NCBI RefSeq assembly: GCF_050633425.1
Contig: NZ_JBOEGM010000004.1
Coordinates: 1-64,000 of the forward strand
DNA: 64,000 nt
Reading direction: 5' to 3'
From: Pelagimonas sp050633425
GTDB lineage: Bacteria > Pseudomonadota > Alphaproteobacteria > Rhodobacterales > Rhodobacteraceae
In this document: positions 7,010-15,352 of the stretch, in pieces
How the letters are laid out: each line of letters opens with the position of its first letter
Position numbering within the stretch: position 1 is the stretch's first letter
Made by a program: the position numbers and the translations under genes
The notes under the pieces: generated by a model
What the model saw: only the letters and a program-made list of their open reading frames with translations
The model's database searches: none
Told to the model about the DNA's origin: nothing

Positions 7010-9622
7010 TTAGTGGACGACCGCATCATCCGGTTTGGGCCGGTTCGTCGCCCCAACACGATCGCCGATGATCAACCCTTCGGCTCCGGCGCTTATGACG
7101 ATGGTATCGCCATCGGCAATATCACCGGCCAGCAACATCTCGGCCAGCGGGTTCTGCAGAGCCCGTTGGATCACGCGCTTGAGCGGGCGTGCGCCAAAGA
7201 CCGGGTCATAGCCTTCATCGGCCATCCATTTCTTTGCCTCCTCATCAAGCTGCAACGAGATTTTGCGTGCAGCCAAACGTTTGAGCAAGCGGGCCAATTG
7301 GATATCAACGATACCGTCCATGTCGTCACGTTTGAGGCGATCAAAGATGATCGTCTCGTCCAGACGGTTGAGGAACTCAGGCCGGAAATGCGCCCGGACC
7401 GCGTCCATAACATCGCGCTTGGCTTGCGCCGCATCCGCCCCTTCAGGCAATTGGCTAAGCGCCTGCGAGCCAAGGTTGGACGTCAGCACGATCAAGGTCT
7501 GTTTAAAGTCAACTGTCCGCCCCTGACCATCGGTCAACTGACCATCGTCAAGAACCTGCAACAGCACGTTGAACACATCCGGGTGGGCCTTTTCGACTTC
7601 GTCAAACAGGACCACCTGATAGGGGCGACGACGCACGGCTTCAGTCAAAACCCCACCCTCGTCATAGCCAACATAACCGGGAGGAGCCCCGATCAGACGC
7701 GCCACGGAATGCTTTTCCATGAACTCAGACATGTCGATCCGCACCATGGCGTTATCGTCGTCAAAGAGGAAATCCGCCACGGCTTTGGTCAGCTCGGTTT
7801 TCCCAACGCCGGTCGGCCCAAGGAACAAGAACGACCCAAGTGGCCTATTCTCGTCATTCAGGCCTGCACGCGCACGGCGCACGGCATTGGAGACCGCCGT
7901 AACAGCTTGATCCTGACCAATGACCCGCCTGTGCAGATCGTCTTCCATCCGCAACAGCTTTTCACGGTCTCCTTCAAGCATTTTCGACGTTGGAATACCG
8001 GTCCAGCGTTCCACAACGGCGGCGATATGCTCAGGGCGCACCGCCTCTTCAACCATGACATCGTCGCTTTCTTCGGCATCGGTCAGCTGCTTTTCAAGAC
8101 CGGGTATAATGCCGTATGACAGCTCCCCCGCCTTGGCCAGGTTGCCTTCCCGTTTGGCTTGCTCAAGCTCCGCGCGGGCGCGATCAAGTTGCTCTTTGAT
8201 ATCACGCGCAGAGGCGAGCTTATCGCGCTCAGCCTGCCATTTGGCAGTCATTTGCGCAGACTCATCCTGCAAATTGCCAAGATCCAATTCCAGCTTGGCC
8301 AAACGATCCTTTGACGCCTGATCTTCCTCAAGACGCAACGCCTCGACTTCGATCTGCTTTTGCAGAATATCGCGATCCAACGCATCCAGCTCTTCTGGTT
8401 TGCTGTCCACTTCCATGCGCAAACGGCTGGCGGCTTCGTCCATCAAATCAATCGCCTTGTCCGGCAAAAAGCGGTCGGTGATATATCGGTGGCTCAACGT
8501 CGAGGCCGAAACCAACGCGCTATCAGAGATCCGCACCCCGTGGTGCAGCTCATACTTTTCTTTGATGCCGCGTAGAATGCTGATCGTGTCCTCGACCGTT
8601 GGCTCTTCAACCATCACCGGCTGGAACCGCCGCGCCAGAGCCGCGTCTTTTTCAACGTGTTTGCGGTATTCATCCAGCGTGGTCGCGCCGACGCAATGCA
8701 ACTCACCACGTGCCAAGGCAGGTTTCAGCAGATTCGACGCATCCATCGCACCATCTGCTTTGCCCGCGCCAACCAACGTGTGCATCTCATCAATGAACAA
8801 GATGATTTCACCGGCGGCTTGCGTGACTTCGGTCAGGATTGCTTTCAGACGCTCCTCAAACTCACCGCGATATTTCGCACCGGCAATCAACGCCCCCATA
8901 TCCAATGCCAACAGCTGTTTGTTGCGCAGGGATTCCGGCACATCGCCGTTGACGATCCGCAACGCCAACCCTTCGGCGATTGCGGTTTTCCCGACACCCG
9001 GTTCACCAATCATCACCGGGTTGTTTTTGGTGCGACGGCTCAACACCTGCATTGCACGGCGAATTTCTTCGTCTCGTCCAATAATCGGGTCGATTTTGCC
9101 TTCTCGTGCGGCTTCGGTCAGATCGCTCGCGTATTTCTTGAGCGCATCATACCCTTCTTCAGCAGTGGCACTGTCTGCGGTACGACCTTTGCGAATACCA
9201 TTGATCGCTTCGTTTAGCTTTTGGGCCGAAACATTGCCGGCTTCCAACGCCTCTTTGGCCGCGGTTTTCACCAACGCCAAAGCCATCAAGAGACGCTCAA
9301 CCGGAACAAAACTATCACCGGCCTTTTTGGCAATCTTTTCAGCCTCATCCACAACTTTTCCGGTGCTGCTGTCGAGGTAAATCTGACCCGCATCCCCGGT
9401 CACTTTGGGAATTTTCGCCAATTTGGTGTCGATCACCTGAACAACACGCTCAGGCTGGCCTCCTGCCCGTTTAATCAGGTTGCTCGCAAGCCCCTGATCG
9501 TCATCCATGAGTGCTTTGAGTAAGTGCTCGGGTGCCAGTTTTTGATGGCTCTCCCGCATTGCGATTGTCTGCGCCGCTTGAATAAACCCGCGCGACCGCT
9601 CCGTGAACTGATCTAGGTTCAT
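7010..9622 (-). CDS. clpB: ClpB disaggregase
   Basis: An 870-aa hexameric AAA+ chaperone that works with DnaK to pull proteins out of aggregates. Order of parts: Clp N-domain (about 1-145), first ATPase module with Walker A GEPGVGKTAIAEG, the coiled-coil middle domain (about 400-525, rich in Glu, Lys and Arg) and second ATPase module with GPTGVGKTELTKA. The GYVGYDEGG pore loop is present. Length and architecture are normal. I chose the ATG at 9622 because AGGAGA precedes it; an upstream in-frame ATG lacks one. A heat-shock-type promoter is visible about 80 bases upstream. Confidence 0.97.
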   Translation of the reverse strand: MNLDQFTERSRGFIQAAQTIAMRESHQKLAPEHLLKALMDDDQGLASNLIKRAGGQPERVVQVIDTKLAKIPKVTGDAGQIYLDSSTGKVVDEAEKIAKKAGDSFVPVERLLMALALVKTAAKEALEAGNVSAQKLNEAINGIRKGRTADSATAEEGYDALKKYASDLTEAAREGKIDPIIGRDEEIRRAMQVLSRRTKNNPVMIGEPGVGKTAIAEGLALRIVNGDVPESLRNKQLLALDMGALIAGAKYRGEFEERLKAILTEVTQAAGEIILFIDEMHTLVGAGKADGAMDASNLLKPALARGELHCVGATTLDEYRKHVEKDAALARRFQPVMVEEPTVEDTISILRGIKEKYELHHGVRISDSALVSASTLSHRYITDRFLPDKAIDLMDEAASRLRMEVDSKPEELDALDRDILQKQIEVEALRLEEDQASKDRLAKLELDLGNLQDESAQMTAKWQAERDKLASARDIKEQLDRARAELEQAKREGNLAKAGELSYGIIPGLEKQLTDAEESDDVMVEEAVRPEHIAAVVERWTGIPTSKMLEGDREKLLRMEDDLHRRVIGQDQAVTAVSNAVRRARAGLNDENRPLGSFLFLGPTGVGKTELTKAVADFLFDDDNAMVRIDMSEFMEKHSVARLIGAPPGYVGYDEGGVLTEAVRRRPYQVVLFDEVEKAHPDVFNVLLQVLDDGQLTDGQGRTVDFKQTLIVLTSNLGSQALSQLPEGADAAQAKRDVMDAVRAHFRPEFLNRLDETIIFDRLKRDDMDGIVDIQLARLLKRLAARKISLQLDEEAKKWMADEGYDPVFGARPLKRVIQRALQNPLAEMLLAGDIADGDTIVISAGAEGLIIGDRVGATNRPKPDDAVVH

Positions 9623-9700
9623 GGTCTTCTCCTTTGTCCAAGCGCCCATCGGTTGTTCGCGCCCGCTCAGCAGCACACGAACCTTTTAGGGCCTCACACA

Positions 9701-9731
9701 AAAGATGGAGATTTTGACGCTCGCCTTCAAG
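9701..9731 (-). promoter_or_regulatory. Sigma-32-type heat-shock promoter of clpB
   Basis: Reading the minus strand, CTTGAAG (9731-9725) is followed after 14 bases by CTCCATCT (9710-9703). The known RpoH consensus is CTTGAAA, 11-16 bases, CCCCATnT, so this differs at one base in each box with correct spacing. It would start transcription near 9697, giving a leader of about 75 bases before the clpB ATG. Confidence 0.7.
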
Positions 9732-9829
9732 GGGTGCGCGTTGCAAAAATACCATTACATTTTTACGGACAGCTGCACCGGATTTTAAACCCTTTGCGCG
9801 CAAGTTGCGGCACGTGGAGGCAAATTGAA

Positions 9830-10093
9830 ATGATTATTACTGACGTCGAATATAGCGGGTTTCGACACGATGGGCCAAATGGCGTTACGTCGGGCTCGAT
9901 CTCTCTGATTTGTGGCGACACTCGAATTAACGTCCCTTTGACGCTGCCGCGCCGGGTGGAAATCAGCAAAAGCAAACACCGCCTTCTGCTTTTGGCAGAA
10001 GCCCTGCGACAGACCCGCCACATGCCGGAATACCGTGCCAAAGGTGCTATTCGTTTGGCTCCGGGCATTTTGCCGCCCACTCTAAGGGCTTGA
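9830..10093 (+). CDS. Small conserved-looking protein, unknown function
   Basis: An 87-aa protein I do not recognise. It has no signal peptide or membrane segment, is rich in basic residues in the middle (RRVEISKSKHR), and appears to be a small strand-rich N-terminal half followed by one helix. GGAGG lies 9 bases before the ATG, a strong start signal. It is divergent from clpB and followed 66 bases later by pyrF on the same strand, so it may be co-transcribed with pyrF. Confidence 0.7.
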   Translation: MIITDVEYSGFRHDGPNGVTSGSISLICGDTRINVPLTLPRRVEISKSKHRLLLLAEALRQTRHMPEYRAKGAIRLAPGILPPTLRA

Positions 10094-10159
10094 TGCCTTG
10101 ACGAACGCGGGCCTGCACCTCAAAAGAGGGCCGTTTGCTCAGCGAAAGGTCTTGCTCCC

Positions 10160-10867
10160 ATGTCTATTCCAACCTCTGATGATCGTCTGATTGTTGCCCT
10201 TGATGTCCCCAATGTCTTGGCGGGTGTCGATCTGGTGCAAAAACTGGGTGACAGTGTATCGTTTTACAAGATCGGCCTTGGCATGCTGACCGGTGGTGGA
10301 CTAGCGCTTGCAAATGAACTCAAGGCCGAGCATGGCAAAAAGATTTTCCTCGATATGAAGTTCTTTGACATCGGCGCCACGGTGGAAGCCGCCGTTCGCG
10401 GAATTGCCCAGTTCGATCTGGACTTCCTGACGGTCCACGGAGACCCGCATGTTGTGCGCGCCGCAAAAGAGGGCGCCGCGGGCAAAGACTTGAAAATCCT
10501 AGCAGTGACCATTCTGACATCGCTTGATCGCGCCGATTTGGACGCGTCTCTGATTCAGGCTGGTGACATTCCCGACCTCGTGACGACCCGCGCCGCCCGC
10601 GCGTTTGAAGCGGGTGCGGATGGCGTGATCGCATCACCAAATGAGGCTGCGTTGATTCGTGCGTTGCCCGAGGCCCAAGGCAAACTGATCGTCACCCCCG
10701 GCGTTCGTCCGATTGGCGCTGATCTGGGCGACCAAAAACGCATCGCAACACCTGCAGCGGCCATTGCAAATGGGGCGGATCATATTGTTGTGGGGCGCCC
10801 GGTTCACACTGCGGCAAACCCGCGTGCAGCCGCCCAAGCGATCGTCGCAGAGCTCAACCAAGCGTAA
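10160..10867 (+). CDS. pyrF: Orotidine-5'-phosphate decarboxylase
   Basis: A 235-aa cytoplasmic TIM-barrel enzyme for the last step of UMP synthesis (OMP to UMP plus CO2). The catalytic signature LDMKFFDIGATV is present with Asp65, Lys67 and Asp70 in register. The phosphate-binding end shows TPGVRP and a VVGRPVHTA loop. The length is typical of the bacterial class I family. No other pyrimidine gene is adjacent. It is convergent with the Nudix gene, whose end is 15 bases away. Confidence 0.97.
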   Translation: MSIPTSDDRLIVALDVPNVLAGVDLVQKLGDSVSFYKIGLGMLTGGGLALANELKAEHGKKIFLDMKFFDIGATVEAAVRGIAQFDLDFLTVHGDPHVVRAAKEGAAGKDLKILAVTILTSLDRADLDASLIQAGDIPDLVTTRAARAFEAGADGVIASPNEAALIRALPEAQGKLIVTPGVRPIGADLGDQKRIATPAAAIANGADHIVVGRPVHTAANPRAAAQAIVAELNQA

Positions 10868-10882
10868 AATAGCAGACCACTC

Positions 10883-11299
10883 TCATTTTGCCGATAAATA
10901 CGCTCTTAGTATGTCGGCAAAATGTGGGATCGCTTTGGGGTGGGAAACAAAATTCTCTGGCAGCATTGACTGCCAGCCCTCTCCCTCACAGCCAAAGACA
11001 ATATCATCCAAGACTGTCTCATCCACATGAGCCACAAAGAAAAAACTGACTTTTCCTTGGTTTTCCCGAATGTGAACCAGCTCCAGGTCGGCTTCTGACA
11101 AACGAAGACCGATTTCCTCTTCGGTTTCCCGTAACGCGCAGGCTTCCGGGCTTTCAGCCCCTTCTCGGCCGCCACCCGGAAAATCCAAGCACCCTGGAAA
11201 GACAATCCCGGGCGTATGATCCCGCCACAGCGCAATCAAAAAGGGGCCCGCAAACAGCATCACCTTGGCCCCTAGAAAACTTTGCCGTCGACGATCCAT
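10883..11299 (-). CDS. Nudix hydrolase
   Basis: A 138-aa enzyme with a complete Nudix box, GGREGAESPEACALRETEEE followed by IGL (Gx5Ex7REUxEExGU), the metal-binding helix that cleaves nucleoside diphosphate-linked substrates. The substrate cannot be read from the sequence. MutT-like, dNTP-cleaning or NUDT-type roles are all possible. It starts 3 bases after the NfeD stop, so it is the last gene of an SPFH-NfeD-Nudix transcription unit. Its final codons overlap a long inverted repeat. Confidence 0.88.
   Translation of the reverse strand: MDRRRQSFLGAKVMLFAGPFLIALWRDHTPGIVFPGCLDFPGGGREGAESPEACALRETEEEIGLRLSEADLELVHIRENQGKVSFFFVAHVDETVLDDIVFGCEGEGWQSMLPENFVSHPKAIPHFADILRAYLSAK
10884..10924. repeat. 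11-base inverted repeat over the Nudix 3' end
   Basis: CATTTTGCCGA (10884-10894) and TCGGCAAAATG (10914-10924) are perfect complements separated by 19 bases. The element covers the last codons of the Nudix gene, 17 bases past the pyrF stop. There is no clear T tract, so it may slow transcription or shield the RNA end rather than act as a classic terminator. Confidence 0.6.
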
Positions 11300-11302
11300 T
11301 GT

Positions 11303-11578
11303 TCAGTTGTCGTTAATGTCTGTGTCCCAGATTTTGATCTGCCCTTTGCGTTCCCCCGCAAGCCTACGAATGACAAGCCAAGCGACCAGTGAACAGACTG
11401 CAAACACCAGCAAAGCCACCGACAGCGATGTTATCAACCCGCCACCCACCGCCAAAATCAACGCAACGGCTAGGGCACCAACGCCAAACCCCAGAAAAAC
11501 AAACCCAGGGGCAAAGACCTCAATGATCAGCAAAACAATGCCTGCGCCGGCCCAAATCCACCACTGATCCCACATCAT
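11303..11578 (-). CDS. NfeD-like membrane protein (short form)
   Basis: A 91-aa protein with two or three hydrophobic segments (about residues 7-27, 28-45 and 48-65). The IIEVFAPGFVFLGFGVGAL motif is typical of NfeD1b-type proteins. It lacks the protease domain of long NfeD proteins. It starts inside the stop of the SPFH gene (ATGA overlap), the usual NfeD/stomatin pairing, and is thought to act with it at the membrane in quality control. Confidence 0.85.
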   Translation of the reverse strand: MMWDQWWIWAGAGIVLLIIEVFAPGFVFLGFGVGALAVALILAVGGGLITSLSVALLVFAVCSLVAWLVIRRLAGERKGQIKIWDTDINDN

Positions 11579-12468
11579 TTGCTTCCCTTCAGCATCTGGA
11601 ACGCATCACCAAAGGCATCCAGCACATTGGCAGGCAGCAACACGGTCTGCTTGCCCGCACCCTCTCCGACCTTAACCAGCGCCTCGACTTGCTTCAAAGC
11701 GACCTGATACTGTGCGGCTTCTATGCCGTGCTCTTTGATCGCCTTGGCAACAACTTCTGTGGCATATGCTTCGGCCTCAGCCGACACGCGGCGGGCCTTG
11801 GCGGCTTGCTCGGCAGCATATAATTCGGCATCAGCCTGAAGCTCAACCGACCGGCGTTCCCCCTCGGCTTCGGTCACTTGGGCACGGCGGGCACGTTCGG
11901 CGTTGAGCTGCTGCAACATTGCATCGCGGGTTGCCTGATCCAAATTCACATCCAAAATTTCAGCACGGGTCACTTCGATACCCCAATCATCCACCGCGTC
12001 TTCGACGCTGTTTTTGATCTGCGAAATCAATTGAGAGCGGTTTGACTGCACCTCGTCGAGCTCCATTTTACCGATCTGGGCCCGCACGATCCCGGCAACC
12101 GTGGTCGCAATCGCACCGTCAACGTCGCGAATCCGGTAAACCGTCTTTTCAGGCTCTAAGATTCGATAGAACACAGAGGTTTCAACCTGAACCAAGACGT
12201 TATCCGTGGTGATGGCGTCTTGTTTTGCGTTGGGCAACTGTCGTTCGAGGATCGAAATCTTGTGCCGCACACGATCCAAGAACGGAACGATCAGGTTGAT
12301 CCCCGGCCCAAGAACCGACCGAAGACGACCAAAGCGCTCAACCACATGCTTTTCAGATTGCGGAACAATCCGCACGCCCAAAAGAACAATGACAAAAACC
12401 AAGACCGCCAATAGTAGAATGACGATATTGCTGCTAGAAAACTCGGCAAGGACCGCTTCGATATCCAT
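11575..12468 (-). CDS. SPFH/Band-7 (stomatin-like, QmcA type) membrane protein
   Basis: A 297-aa protein with one N-terminal membrane helix (about residues 12-35), an SPFH domain (about 38-200, with VPQSEKHVVERFG and GPGINLIVPFLDRV) and an alanine-rich coiled coil (about 195-260) ending in LPANVLDAFG. This is the usual architecture of QmcA-like proteins, which form large membrane rings around partner proteins. I set the start at 12468, where AGGAGA precedes the ATG; a further ATG ten codons upstream has no such site. It heads an operon with NfeD and Nudix genes. Confidence 0.92.
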   Translation of the reverse strand: MDIEAVLAEFSSSNIVILLLAVLVFVIVLLGVRIVPQSEKHVVERFGRLRSVLGPGINLIVPFLDRVRHKISILERQLPNAKQDAITTDNVLVQVETSVFYRILEPEKTVYRIRDVDGAIATTVAGIVRAQIGKMELDEVQSNRSQLISQIKNSVEDAVDDWGIEVTRAEILDVNLDQATRDAMLQQLNAERARRAQVTEAEGERRSVELQADAELYAAEQAAKARRVSAEAEAYATEVVAKAIKEHGIEAAQYQVALKQVEALVKVGEGAGKQTVLLPANVLDAFGDAFQMLKGSK

Positions 12469-12580
12469 AAAAACTCTCCTGAAAAGACTTGTCACCAAGA
12501 TGGTGATTTTTGTGAGAAATGAAAGCCCTGTTCCCTCTCCTCTGATTGCCGGGACGTCGTTCAGGGGATATTGTCAGGGC

Positions 12581-13834
12581 ATGCCGTCACTTTGTCGAAA
12601 TTGTCTGACGCCCTTCGAAACGGGCAACCGTTGCCCGTCTTGCGGGCGGCCGCGCGTCATTGCTCATCCTGAGCTTTGGGATTTGAGCATTGCTCATATG
12701 GATTGTGACGCGTTTTACGCCAGTGTGGAAAAACGTGACAATCCTGAGCTGGCAGACAAACCGGTGATCGTTGGCGGGGGGCGGCGCGGTGTGGTCTCGA
12801 CGGCCTGTTACATTGCGCGGATGCGCGGTGTTCGCTCGGCTATGCCAATGTTTCAGGCGCTCAAAAAATGCCCGGATGCTGTGGTCGTAAAACCACGCAT
12901 GGACGTATACGTAGAAACCTCCAAGGCGATTCGGGCGATCATGGAGGAGATGACCCCGTCAATTGAGCCGCTCTCCTTGGACGAAGCCTTTATGGACCTG
13001 ACAGGAACCACACGTTTGCACGGCGTTCCGCCCGCAATCAAGTTGGCACAACTGGTCAAACGCATGAAAGACGAACTCGGGGTGACCGGATCCATCGGCC
13101 TGTCACACAACAAATTTCTCGCTAAAATCGCATCAGATTTAGACAAGCCCAATGGGTTCTCTGTGATCGGCAAAGCCGAAACCGAGAGCTTCTTGCGCCC
13201 CAAACCTGTGCGCCTGATCTGGGGCGTTGGTAGTGTCGCCCAAGACGCGCTGGAACGTGCGGGCATTCGAACCTTCGAAGACCTGTTGCGCTGGGAGCGC
13301 GAGGACCTGTCACAGAGGTTTGGATCAATGGGCGAGCGGCTCTGGCATCTCGCCAGAGGGCAGGACCATCGCAGCGTGAAACGCAATGCTCCGATCAAAT
13401 CGATCTCAAATGAAACCACGTTTTTCGAAGATACAGGGCACACAGACATCCTTGATGGTCACCTCTGGCGGCTCTGCGAAAAGGTCTCTGATAGGGCCAA
13501 AGCGCGCGGATTGGCGGGGCGGGTGGTGACGCTCAAGCTCAAGGATTCCAAGTTCAAGTTGATCACGCGGCGCGTCACTTTGCCCGATGCCACCCAAATC
13601 GCTGATCGGATTTACCGCACGTCTCGCTCTTTGTTCGATCAGGTTCCCGGCGAGGGCCCGTATCGGCTCATTGGGGCCGGTATTTCTGATCTGGTCCCAG
13701 AAGATGATGCGGATCGGGCGGGCGATTTGCTTGATCCCAAGGCCGGAACCCGTGCCCAAGCGGAACGAGCCACCGACGAAATCAGGGCCCGTTTTGGCGA
13801 AAACGCAATCGTCAAAGGGCGATCTTTGCGGTAG
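12581..13834 (+). CDS. dinB: DNA polymerase IV with N-terminal Cys4 extension
   Basis: A 417-aa Y-family translesion polymerase. The catalytic core shows MDCDAFYASVEKR (Asp41, Asp43) and LSLDEAFMD (Asp134, Glu135), then the SIGLSHNKFLAKIASDLDKP motif and a little-finger domain. Before the core lies a 30-residue head with Cys5-x2-Cys8-x9-Cys18-x2-Cys21, which looks like a small zinc ribbon and is not part of the standard enzyme. Starting at 12581 keeps this head. A longer frame upstream would overlap the divergent SPFH gene and is less likely. No LexA box was identified. Confidence 0.93.
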   Translation: MPSLCRNCLTPFETGNRCPSCGRPRVIAHPELWDLSIAHMDCDAFYASVEKRDNPELADKPVIVGGGRRGVVSTACYIARMRGVRSAMPMFQALKKCPDAVVVKPRMDVYVETSKAIRAIMEEMTPSIEPLSLDEAFMDLTGTTRLHGVPPAIKLAQLVKRMKDELGVTGSIGLSHNKFLAKIASDLDKPNGFSVIGKAETESFLRPKPVRLIWGVGSVAQDALERAGIRTFEDLLRWEREDLSQRFGSMGERLWHLARGQDHRSVKRNAPIKSISNETTFFEDTGHTDILDGHLWRLCEKVSDRAKARGLAGRVVTLKLKDSKFKLITRRVTLPDATQIADRIYRTSRSLFDQVPGEGPYRLIGAGISDLVPEDDADRAGDLLDPKAGTRAQAERATDEIRARFGENAIVKGRSLR

Positions 13835-13842
13835 GGGCTGCG

Positions 13843-14172
13843 CTACAAAAGCTGATCTTCTTCGTCGATCGCATCAAACCCCAGTGCTTCAAGCCCACCT
13901 TCGAGGTTGTCGACCAGATGCGGGGTTCCAATCAAGTAATCCGCTGTTGGGGTCGATGCTTCCGCCAACGCGGTCGAAAAGGCCTCTTGCAACTCTTCTG
14001 CTTCAAAGGCCCCGCGCCCAATCCACATCACCGCCACCAAGGCTGCTTGCTCTTCGACATCCATGCGGTCGATAAACGCACGTAATTCGCCCTCAGCTCG
14101 GTCCAATTCCCGCGCCATTACGATGACGGCGGCAACTTTTCGGACGGCTAGTTTGTCGCCGATACTTCCCAT
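13843..14172 (-). CDS. DUF3775 family protein
   Basis: A 109-aa soluble acidic protein. The pattern AALVAVMWIGRGAF followed by a helix and YLIGTPHLVDNLEGGLEALG matches DUF3775, a family of unknown function common in Alphaproteobacteria. The start at 14172 has AGGAGA at a proper distance; an earlier in-frame ATG does not. It is convergent with dinB, 8 bases away, and not obviously part of an operon. Confidence 0.82.
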   Translation of the reverse strand: MGSIGDKLAVRKVAAVIVMARELDRAEGELRAFIDRMDVEEQAALVAVMWIGRGAFEAEELQEAFSTALAEASTPTADYLIGTPHLVDNLEGGLEALGFDAIDEEDQLL

Positions 14173-14352
14173 GTCGCGTCTCCTGAAAGGTTTATGACAG
14201 TTCTTCTCAGGGATTTTGCGTCGGACACCAAAACCGCGCCTTGATCTTGCGCAAGTCAGATCGTGGCCGTTGCAGAGCAAAATGAGAAGGTCCGGTCTGA
14301 GCCCAATCTACTGTATGCCGCGAGGTGCATGAATGTCGGCTTTCAAGCTTTC

Positions 14353-15066
14353 CTATTGGAATTTCCGCCGCTTGAAGGCTCTCACGTCAGCGGTAGATAG
14401 CTTGAACCACTCACCGTTGGCGCGATGATCTGCAAAACGGCGGTGCCAGTAAGTCTCGATGCCTGGTGGGTCGTCAGTTTTAATGGCATGAACAAGTTCG
14501 ACCTTCTCGGGGAGCGCAATGCTAATTTGCTTCACGCGTTTCTCCAGTTCGTCGCTGCGACCAATTTTGAAATGATCACCCGACTGTAGGAGATAGACCC
14601 AGCCATCCGACATTTTTGCTGTGGTGGCACCATCTTTGGAAGCCTGAGAGGCAATCACTTCAGGCAAGATTGAGACGAGGTCTTCCTCACCTCGTTCAAT
14701 AGCGCGATCTCTGAGAGCGACAATAACCCCATTCTTACTGCCAAAATGCTTGGCAAAAGTATTATGGCTGAGAAAACTAGGGGTTTCCCTGGCATAAAAG
14801 CGCAGTTCAGCGCTTGAAGGAGGCTTGCCGTAGTGGCGGCAGACCTCGGCATATTTGTCCAAAACATGATCACTTGAAAGGCGACCCTGCTTCTTGTTCG
14901 GCACCAAGCCAGCATCGGCTACCGCGTCATTCCAGCGGAGCCACAGCTTTCCATACCAGTCGCTTTCCGCGATTCCAGTCTCTTGATGAAACGGGGCCTT
15001 GCCAGGCGCTTTGCCCCCGTTCTTTTCAGCAAGGCGTTTGATCTCACTTATTATATGTTCTTTCAT
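14353..15066 (-). CDS. GIY-YIG nuclease-domain protein with homing-nuclease repeats
   Basis: A 237-aa protein. The C-terminal part (about 154-237) is a MUG113/T5orf172-type GIY-YIG domain: WVYLLQ, then HFKIGRS, a helix with Glu204 and the NGEWF close. The N-terminal part carries two helix-turn-helix units of the kind found repeated in HNH homing nucleases. One is at about 3-57 (NGGKAPGKAPFHQETGI, DWYGKLWLRWNDA, AGLVPN) and a weaker one at 63-125. Target and role are unknown. Possibilities are a selfish-element remnant, a phage-defence nuclease or a DNA-repair nuclease. The start is uncertain: no strong ribosome site, chosen because the first repeat begins right after it. Confidence 0.75.
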   Translation of the reverse strand: MKEHIISEIKRLAEKNGGKAPGKAPFHQETGIAESDWYGKLWLRWNDAVADAGLVPNKKQGRLSSDHVLDKYAEVCRHYGKPPSSAELRFYARETPSFLSHNTFAKHFGSKNGVIVALRDRAIERGEEDLVSILPEVIASQASKDGATTAKMSDGWVYLLQSGDHFKIGRSDELEKRVKQISIALPEKVELVHAIKTDDPPGIETYWHRRFADHRANGEWFKLSTADVRAFKRRKFQ

Positions 15067-15352
15067 GGCAAGAGCTTCGACAGTGGTGTGTAGGGTGTCA
15101 AGTCGTTGCGACCGGAAACTAGAGCCACATAAATCAAAAGCAGTTATTGATTTGAAATTGAACGACGGCAGCTTCGTCCGCGATGCCGTCATTTGCCGCA
15201 CTCACCCTTGCCAACGTCCCATCTCTCCGCCATTCTTAACGCTGGGCAGACGATGGCGTCGTCAGTTATATGCCCTTTTCCGTCCTGCACGCCGGGACCT
15301 TGCTTTGCCGATGCGGTGGGGGAGGGTTTCCCACCCGTCACAGGAGGGTTTC

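Noticed and set aside
12206..12580. Longer dinB start into the divergent SPFH gene
   Set aside because: It would be antisense to SPFH coding sequence and adds residues without similarity to the family.
15164..15190. GACGGCA/TGCCGTC inverted repeat near the creatinase
   Set aside because: Only 7-base arms with a 13-base gap; no partner element. A guanidine riboswitch was considered here but no conserved ACGR-loop hairpins could be recognised.
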